DNA of 64,000 nucleotides from Modestobacter sp. VKM Ac-2986 (GTDB lineage Bacteria > Actinomycetota > Actinomycetes > Mycobacteriales > Geodermatophilaceae). Positions 59,596 through 64,000 of this stretch are shown here, piece after piece. Position 1 is the stretch's first letter; every line of letters begins with the position of its first letter. Below the pieces are notes generated by a model, which was given only the letters and a program-made list of their open reading frames with translations, did no database searches and was not told the origin of the DNA. The stretch covers positions 248,001 to 312,000 of the forward strand of contig NZ_JAPVBH010000007.1 of assembly GCF_026967795.1 (NCBI RefSeq). Direction: 5' to 3'. A program made the translations under genes and the position numbers.

Positions 59596-60459
59596 GTGGG
59601 CGTCGTCCTCCGGCGGGTGCACGACGCGGTCACCCGTGCCCGTGAGGTCACCGACCACCCGGTGCTCACCCATCTGGCCCGGGTCGGGCTGACCGCCTAC
59701 GGCGTGCTGCACCTGCTGATCGGCTGGCTGGCGTTCCGGATCGCCTGGTTCGTCCAGCCCAGCACCGCGGACGCCGACCAGACCGGCGCCCTGCAGACCG
59801 TCGCCGGCTCCCCCGGTGGCCGGGTGCTGCTGTGGGTCATCGGGCTGGGGATGCTCGCGCTGTCGGTGTGGCAGGCCGGGGAGGTGCTGCGCTGGTGGAC
59901 CGGGCTGCTGCGCCCCGGGCACCGGCGGCGGGTGGCGGTCGTCTGCGCCAAGTGCGGGGCCAAGGCGGTGGTCTACGCGGTCCTCGGCGTCACCGCGCTG
60001 TTCTTCGCCGTCGGGGCGGAGTACGACGCCGCCGTGCGGTTCCGGGAGCTGACCGATGACGCGCTGCACATCCCCGGCGGCGCCGCGCTCGTCGTCGCGG
60101 TGGGCGTCGGCGTGGTCGCGGTCGGGCTCTACACGCTGGTGCGCGGGTTCACCGGCGGGTTCATGAAGGACATCGACCTGCACGCCGCACCCGACCGGGT
60201 CGAGCCGGTCATCCAGCACGTCGGCGCGGTGGGGTACGTCGCCAAGGGCATCGCCTTCGCCGTCTCCGGCGGGCTGCTGGTCTACGCCGCGGCCACCTCC
60301 GACGTGTCCACGGCGACCGGGCTGGACGGCGCGATGAACGCCATCGGCGCCGTGCCGACCGGGCAGTGGCTGCTCACCGCGGTCGCCGTCGGGTTCGCCG
60401 CCTTCGGCGTCTACGCCCTGGCCCGGGCCCGCTACCCCGACCGGGACCCCTCCACCTGA
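59596..60459 (+). CDS. DUF1206 membrane protein, second of a tandem pair
   Basis: A 287-residue paralogue with the same three-repeat, six-helix plan (LTHLARVGLTAYGVLHLLIGW; KCGAKAVVYAVLGVTALFF; IQHVGAVGYVAKGIAFAVSGG). Both keep a GFTGGFMKDID-like segment after the fourth helix (in the first gene GLTGHFMKEID). GTG start four bases after the first copy, so they are cotranscribed. The pair probably forms a heteromer. Confidence 0.86.
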   Translation: MGVVLRRVHDAVTRAREVTDHPVLTHLARVGLTAYGVLHLLIGWLAFRIAWFVQPSTADADQTGALQTVAGSPGGRVLLWVIGLGMLALSVWQAGEVLRWWTGLLRPGHRRRVAVVCAKCGAKAVVYAVLGVTALFFAVGAEYDAAVRFRELTDDALHIPGGAALVVAVGVGVVAVGLYTLVRGFTGGFMKDIDLHAAPDRVEPVIQHVGAVGYVAKGIAFAVSGGLLVYAAATSDVSTATGLDGAMNAIGAVPTGQWLLTAVAVGFAAFGVYALARARYPDRDPST

Positions 60460-60480
60460 ATCCCGCCCCTCGGGGAGCGG

Positions 60481-60876
60481 TCAGGTGAGGGCGATGAGGC
60501 CGGCGCCGGTGGGGGTGAAGCCGCAGCCGGTCTCGTAGAAGCCGCGCAGGTGGTCCTCGAAGTCGACGTGCAGCCACTCGCAGCCCGTGCCGCGGGCGCC
60601 GGCGACCGCGGTCTGCACGAGGGCGGTGCCGATCCCCTCCCGACGCCGGTCGGCGCGGACCAGGGTGTCGAGCAGGAAGGCGTGCACCCCGCCGTCCCAG
60701 GCGACGTTGACGAAGCCGACCAGCTCCCCGGCGTCGACGGCGGTCACCCAGCCGAGACTGAACCGCTCGACCTGGGCGTTCCAGCCGTCGTCGAGGAGGC
60801 GGTGGCCGAAGCCCTCGGCGTGCAGGGCGTTGACGTCGGCGTCGGCGAACCGGCCGCGCCAGCTGTACTGGACCAT
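60481..60876 (-). CDS. GNAT family N-acetyltransferase
   Basis: A 131-residue acetyltransferase of minimal size: VTAVDAGELVGFVNVAWDGG, then DTLVRADRRREGIGTALVQTAV (acetyl-CoA motif A, Q/R-x-x-G-x-G/A as RRREGIGTA) and the C-terminal FYETGCGFTPTG. Substrate unknown. ATG preceded by TACGGT and six bases without a Shine-Dalgarno, so probably leaderless. Confidence 0.85.
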   Translation of the reverse strand: MVQYSWRGRFADADVNALHAEGFGHRLLDDGWNAQVERFSLGWVTAVDAGELVGFVNVAWDGGVHAFLLDTLVRADRRREGIGTALVQTAVAGARGTGCEWLHVDFEDHLRGFYETGCGFTPTGAGLIALT

Positions 60877-60882
60877 CCGCGC

Positions 60883-60888
60883 ACCGTA
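60883..60888 (-). promoter_or_regulatory. -10 element (TACGGT) of a leaderless transcript
   Basis: On the minus strand TACGGT is followed by six bases and the ATG at 60876. Confidence 0.5.
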
Positions 60889-60919
60889 GGCCGCGCCCCC
60901 GGGTCCGCGGTGGCGCGGT

Positions 60920-61267
60920 TCAGCCGATGACGGAGAAGACGTCCCAGAGGCCGGTGATCTGGAGCGGGCGGACGACGGCGCGGGTGCCGCCGACCCGCAT
61001 CTGCAGCGTGCGGCCGCCGGCCTCGGCGGCGCGGTGGGCGGTGGCCAGGGCCGACAGCCCGGCCGAGTCCAGGAACGTGACGCCGGTCAGGTCGACCTCG
61101 ACGGTCACGGTGCCGGGACGGTCGAGGACCTCGAGCAGGCAGCTGCGCAGCCCGGGGGCGGTGGTGGAGTCGATCTCGCCGTTGACCGAGATCGTGCACC
61201 CGTCGGCCGAGGTGGCGGAGCGGACGTCGATGCGGGTCGGGTCGAGGTCGAGAGGGAGTGCGGTCAT
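60920..61267 (-). CDS. STAS domain anti-anti-sigma factor
   Basis: A 115-residue single-domain STAS protein of the RsbV/SpoIIAA type. EIDSTTAPGLRSCLLEVL precedes the core VEVDLTGVTFLDSAGLSALATAH, whose Ser in DSAG is the phosphorylation site used in partner switching. The N-terminal 20 residues are variable. The ATG at 61267 has GGAGG six bases upstream. It is a possible substrate of the RsbP-like phosphatase encoded at 50932-53223, but no anti-sigma kinase is adjacent. Confidence 0.9.
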   Translation of the reverse strand: MTALPLDLDPTRIDVRSATSADGCTISVNGEIDSTTAPGLRSCLLEVLDRPGTVTVEVDLTGVTFLDSAGLSALATAHRAAEAGGRTLQMRVGGTRAVVRPLQITGLWDVFSVIG

Positions 61268-61524
61268 GGGTACCTCCGGCGGGCCAGGGGCCGGCGACGT
61301 CGGCCGACCATGTGCGCCGAGCAGACGGGCACTCGGTCGCGGCTGGTGGTTGAACCGCGAGGACGACGCTAGGCAACCGATCCGTCGCGCACAAGGGGCC
61401 CCCGGCGTGGCGGCCGCCGCCACGCCGTCCGGTCCGGCCCGGACGTCGGGCGTGTCGGCGGTCCCGGGCCTCGGCCGCCGCTCACCGGCGGGGGCGCACA
61501 GCGACGGGGCGGATACTGGTGCCC

Positions 61525-61830
61525 ATGTCGAAGTGGACGGTCCTCGCCGGGGTCGTGTGGGTGGTCCTGTGCGTGCTCGCCTTCACGGTCGACCCGATCC
61601 TCGGTGCCCTCGTGCTGATCTTCGGCGCCGCCGGCGTGGTCGTCGTCCAGCTGGCCAGCAGCTGGGACTCCCACCCCGACTTCGAGGCCCGTGAGCTGGC
61701 CCGGTCGCGGCGGCGCAAGGCCAAGTGGGAGCGCACCGCCCCGGCCCGGGAGAAGGACGCCGCGAAGTACGCCGCCCACCAGGCGCGGCAGGCTGCCAAG
61801 CGCCGGGCCGGGGCCGACACGTCCTCCTGA
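61525..61830 (+). CDS. Small membrane protein with charged C-terminal tail
   Basis: A 101-residue protein: two hydrophobic segments (residues 4-18 and 23-44) and a strongly basic, helical C-terminal half (RRRKAKWERTAPAREKDAA). ATG at 61525 is chosen; a GTG two codons upstream is in frame. Function unknown. Divergent from the STAS gene with a 257-bp intergenic region. Confidence 0.65.
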   Translation: MSKWTVLAGVVWVVLCVLAFTVDPILGALVLIFGAAGVVVVQLASSWDSHPDFEARELARSRRRKAKWERTAPAREKDAAKYAAHQARQAAKRRAGADTSS

Positions 61831-61850
61831 CCGCCTCCTGGGAAAACCCC

Positions 61851-61879
61851 TGGACGGCGGACGACGCCGTCCCTACCGT
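61851..61879 (+). promoter_or_regulatory. Promoter with a leaderless mini-ORF downstream
   Basis: TGGACG at 61851-61856 and TACCGT at 61874-61879 are 17 bp apart. The expected start (61886-61888) falls on an ATG at 61887 followed by only two sense codons and a TGA (Met-Gly-Ser-stop). The next gene starts at 62036, so the leader of about 150 nt would begin with a mini-ORF. Confidence 0.5.
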
Positions 61880-61886
61880 CCTCGCC

Positions 61887-61898
61887 ATGGGCTCCTGA
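61887..61898 (+). CDS. Candidate leaderless mini-ORF (Met-Gly-Ser)
   Basis: ATG GGC TCC TGA directly at the predicted transcription start. Too short to encode a functional peptide; if translated, a terminating ribosome at the mRNA 5' end could affect translation or stability of the downstream 122-codon gene. Confidence 0.3.
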   Translation: MGS

Positions 61899-62035
61899 CA
61901 CGGCCGCACCACCGATGAGCTGACCCGCGCCGGCTGCCTCGCAGCCCCGCCGTCCGCCGGTCCCCCCGGCCGACCCCCCTCCCCGCTCGTCCCGGCGCGC
62001 CCCCCGGCCGCCGGCCACCCCTCCTGGAGGCTCCC

Positions 62036-62404
62036 GTGTCACGACCCACCCCTGCCCTCGACGGCGCCGTCGCCGAGGCGCGCGCCCAGCTGCCCGAGGA
62101 CGCCCACGGCGACTTCGACCGCCTCGTCCACGGCGTGCTCGCCGGCCGGCAGCCCGCCCTCGGCGCGGCACTGCGCAGCCAGCTGCCCGGCACCGGCGGC
62201 GTGCGCTGGCTGCACGCCGAGGGCGTCTCCCCCACCGCCCGCCCGTCGGTGCTGACCGCCGCCCAGTGGCTGTCGCTGTACGAGACGTGGCACGCCACCC
62301 AGCGGGCACCGCGGGCCGGTGGCCGCAGCGAGGGCCACGGCCCGCGGGCCGACAGCCGGCACGGCCACGCCCCCGGCGCCCAGGCCGCCCCCCGCTGGTT
62401 CTGA
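62036..62404 (+). CDS. Hypothetical protein
   Basis: A 122-residue soluble protein. N-terminal helical region (AVAEARAQLPEDAHGDFDRLVHGVLAGRQP), a middle segment GGVRWLHAEGVSPTARPSVLTAAQWLSLYETWHATQ and a Gly/His/Arg-rich tail. GTG with GGAGG six bases upstream. Family unknown. Confidence 0.6.
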   Translation: MSRPTPALDGAVAEARAQLPEDAHGDFDRLVHGVLAGRQPALGAALRSQLPGTGGVRWLHAEGVSPTARPSVLTAAQWLSLYETWHATQRAPRAGGRSEGHGPRADSRHGHAPGAQAAPRWF

Positions 62405-62405
62405 G

Positions 62406-62521
62406 AGGGCCCCCAGCCCTCCACCACTCGCACGCTCGGGGCGAGCCTGCGGACGGGGGTTGACGGCCCTCCTGCAGGGGCCCACCGCGAGCCTGGGAGT
62501 GGTGGGGGGCAGGGGGGCCCT
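62406..62521. terminator. Large imperfect inverted repeat between converging genes
   Basis: Arms of 24-25 bp (62406-62429 and 62497-62521) are nearly complementary. The structure begins two bases after the plus-strand stop at 62404 and ends four bases before the minus-strand stop at 62525, so it can terminate both. Confidence 0.55.
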
Positions 62522-62524
62522 CCG

Positions 62525-64000
62525 TCAGCCGACGCCGTCCTCGGCGGCGAGCTCGGCAGCGCGCTGGGGGTGGGCGAAGGCCTCGGTCAGCGCCTGGCGC
62601 AGCGGCCACGCCCCGGCCCGCCAGGCCAGGGCGCGGCCCAGCGCGGCCGGGGTGCCGTCGACCGCGTCGGTGTCGGCGCCGGGCCACCAGGCGACGTTGC
62701 GGCCGCCGCTGACGGTGAGCGTGGGGTGCACCGCCACCTGCCCGGTCAGCTCGGCCAACCCGAGCCGGGTGGCCGCAAGCCGCGCACCGGGCACCTCCGA
62801 CCAGGCGACCGTGCGCGCGGCCCGGCTGGTCACCCGCGCCTGCTCCAGATCGCTGGCCAGCGGCAGGTGGAGCAGGTCCGCGACCGCCTCGGGGGCACCA
62901 CCGGCGGGCACGAGCGGCGCCTCGACCAGTGGCTGCACCCACGGTGCGTCCAGCACGACGGCCTCGTCGCTGACCCGGTCGGGGGCCACCCGCACCCGGG
63001 CCGGCGGCTCGCCGTCCACGCCGTCCAGGGCGGCGGCGAGCCGGGCGTAGACGGTCCGCAGCACGGCCGGGCCGACCGTGCGAGCCGGGTCGCCCAGCCG
63101 GTCCAGCAGCTCGAGGGCGTCGTCGACGTCCTCCAGCAGCTCGGCCACGGTCGAGGCCGGCCGCAGCAGCTCCAGCACGGCCGGGGGCAGCTCGGGGACG
63201 GGTTCGTACAGTCCCTGCAGCTCCCCGTCGCCGGCGGCTCGCAGCTGGTCGGGGCGGGTGCCCTGCAGCACCGGTGAGGTGCGCAGCCACCAGCGCAGGT
63301 ACCCCGGGACCACGGTGCCGCCCAGGTCCACGTCGGCGCGGGCGGCCTCGGGCAGGGCGGCCAGCAGCGGCAGCGCGCGGTCCCAGTCGCGGACCAGCTC
63401 CAGGTCGCGGACGACGGTGAGCGCGGGCCAGTCCGGCGGCGGCGCGTCCGCGGGCAGCCGGTCCAGGACGGCGTCGAGCCACTCCTCGGCCCGGTCGACG
63501 TCGAGCTCCTCGGGGTCGGTGGCGACGAGCAGCGCGAAGGTGTCCAGCACGCCGACCGCCCGCAGCACCCCGGCGTCCTGCCCGGCGGCGAGGTCGGGGT
63601 CCAGGGTGCCCAGCGCGCCGGGGGCGAGCACGTCGGCCAGCGGCGAGCCCGGGCGCACCAGCTCCCCGGCCGGCGCCCAGCCGCCGTCGTCGTCGGGCAG
63701 CGCCAGCTCGCCCAGCCAGGGCAGCTCACCCGGCGCCGGTGCCGCCGCGGCGACCAGCGCGAGGACGGCGACCGCCAGCGGCTCGACGTCCTCGCCGTCG
63801 TCGGCCCGGTCCAGCGAGCTCTCCACCGCGGCCCGCACCTCGGGGGCGGTGAGCACCGCGGCCGCGGTGGCCGGCTGGGCCCCGAGCCGTTCCAGCACCC
63901 GCCGGGCAGCGCCGGTGGCCACCGCCGGGTCGGCGATCCGCAGCCCCAGCGGGGCGAGCCGGTCGACCGGCAGCGCGGCGTCGGCGAGCAGGACGCCGGC
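62525..64000 (-). CDS. C-terminal part of a large sacsin/Hsp90-like ATP-binding-domain protein (5' end outside window)
   Basis: An open frame runs from the stop at 62525 to the window edge with no stop codon in the last 78 bases, so at least 491 residues of a longer protein are encoded and the start lies beyond 64000. The sequence is rich in Leu, Ala, Asp and Glu with repeated WLGEL and PWVQPLVEAPLV modules; it matches, from memory, the C-terminal half of actinobacterial proteins of about 900-1000 residues whose N-terminus has a sacsin/Hsp90-like ATPase. That ATPase cannot be seen here, so the assignment rests on the C-terminal part only. Confidence 0.65.
   Translation of the reverse strand, partial: AGVLLADAALPVDRLAPLGLRIADPAVATGAARRVLERLGAQPATAAAVLTAPEVRAAVESSLDRADDGEDVEPLAVAVLALVAAAAPAPGELPWLGELALPDDDGGWAPAGELVRPGSPLADVLAPGALGTLDPDLAAGQDAGVLRAVGVLDTFALLVATDPEELDVDRAEEWLDAVLDRLPADAPPPDWPALTVVRDLELVRDWDRALPLLAALPEAARADVDLGGTVVPGYLRWWLRTSPVLQGTRPDQLRAAGDGELQGLYEPVPELPPAVLELLRPASTVAELLEDVDDALELLDRLGDPARTVGPAVLRTVYARLAAALDGVDGEPPARVRVAPDRVSDEAVVLDAPWVQPLVEAPLVPAGGAPEAVADLLHLPLASDLEQARVTSRAARTVAWSEVPGARLAATRLGLAELTGQVAVHPTLTVSGGRNVAWWPGADTDAVDGTPAALGRALAWRAGAWPLRQALTEAFAHPQRAAELAAEDGVG

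Noticed and set aside
61482-63482. Open frame of 666 codons on the minus strand
   Set aside because: It runs in a different frame through the sacsin-like gene and antisense to two small plus-strand genes; composition is Arg/Gly/Pro-rich without domains.
1-64000. CRISPR arrays, rRNA and tRNA genes, insertion sequences with transposases
   Set aside because: I looked for regularly spaced direct repeats, tRNA-like cloverleaf ends, rRNA signatures and DDE or HUH transposase motifs and saw none.

Overview
The window is high-GC actinobacterial DNA. The best fit is a Geodermatophilaceae-type soil or rock-surface organism (Blastococcus, Modestobacter, Geodermatophilus). This is inferred from the very high third-position GC, the gene families present (DUF1206, DUF4407, DUF559, DUF4916-type NUDIX proteins, a class F sortase) and the many GTG starts and apparently leaderless genes. 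No rRNA or tRNA gene was recognised that would fix the taxonomy.

Region 1 (1 to about 8150) is a foreign-looking defence island. Its coding sequence is visibly poorer in GC and uses many A/T-ending codons. It holds an uncharacterised two-gene operon (363-1873), a broken vsr fragment (1992-2126), a restriction cassette (putative PD-(D/E)xK endonuclease, C5-cytosine methyltransferase, intact Vsr endonuclease, 2634-5161) and a DUF262-HNH nuclease with an N-terminal zinc ribbon (6051-7550). Two long stretches in it seem to be non-coding or decayed (5162-6050, 7551-8150). A 15-bp match to a tmRNA 3' end at 57-71 could be an integration scar.

Region 2 (8233 to about 30000) looks like ordinary chromosome: an Old Yellow Enzyme, a HerA/DUF853 ATPase with a GIY-YIG protein, a three-gene sulfonate/nitrate-type ABC importer, a response regulator-HPt protein, a secreted subtilase, a four-gene overlapping ABC-exporter/two-component operon, an MFS transporter, a flavin monooxygenase, an ECF-type sigma factor, a DUF4407 membrane protein and a NUDIX-fold protein.

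Region 3 (29600-41900) is mostly cell envelope and metabolism: an excalibur protein with a class F sortase, a PASTA Ser/Thr kinase, an SDR translationally coupled to a GH15 hydrolase, an XRE-cupin regulator with a palindrome inside its promoter, a formate/nitrite-family channel and a xi-class GST. It ends in a secreted alkaline phosphatase. Together with the extracellular nuclease (42003-44624) and divergent 5'-nucleotidase (44808-46601), this gives a dispersed set of secreted enzymes that could take phosphate from extracellular DNA.

Region 4 (46700-64000) contains a HelD-like RNA polymerase-recycling ATPase; a DUF559 nuclease-fold gene flanked on both sides by four copies of a long inverted repeat; an RsbQ-like hydrolase overlapping an RsbP-like PAS/GAF/PP2C phosphatase; a CYP152 P450 with the OleT-type histidine; a SIR2-family protein overlapping a conserved partner gene; a 34-residue zinc ribbon; tandem DUF1206 membrane proteins; a STAS anti-anti-sigma factor; and, running off the right edge, the C-terminal part of a large protein resembling sacsin/Hsp90-like ATP-binding proteins. 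RsbQ/RsbP, the STAS protein and the sigma factor suggest that partner-switching stress signalling is well represented. Several genes have a -10 hexamer exactly 6-7 nt before the start codon, which suggests leaderless transcription.
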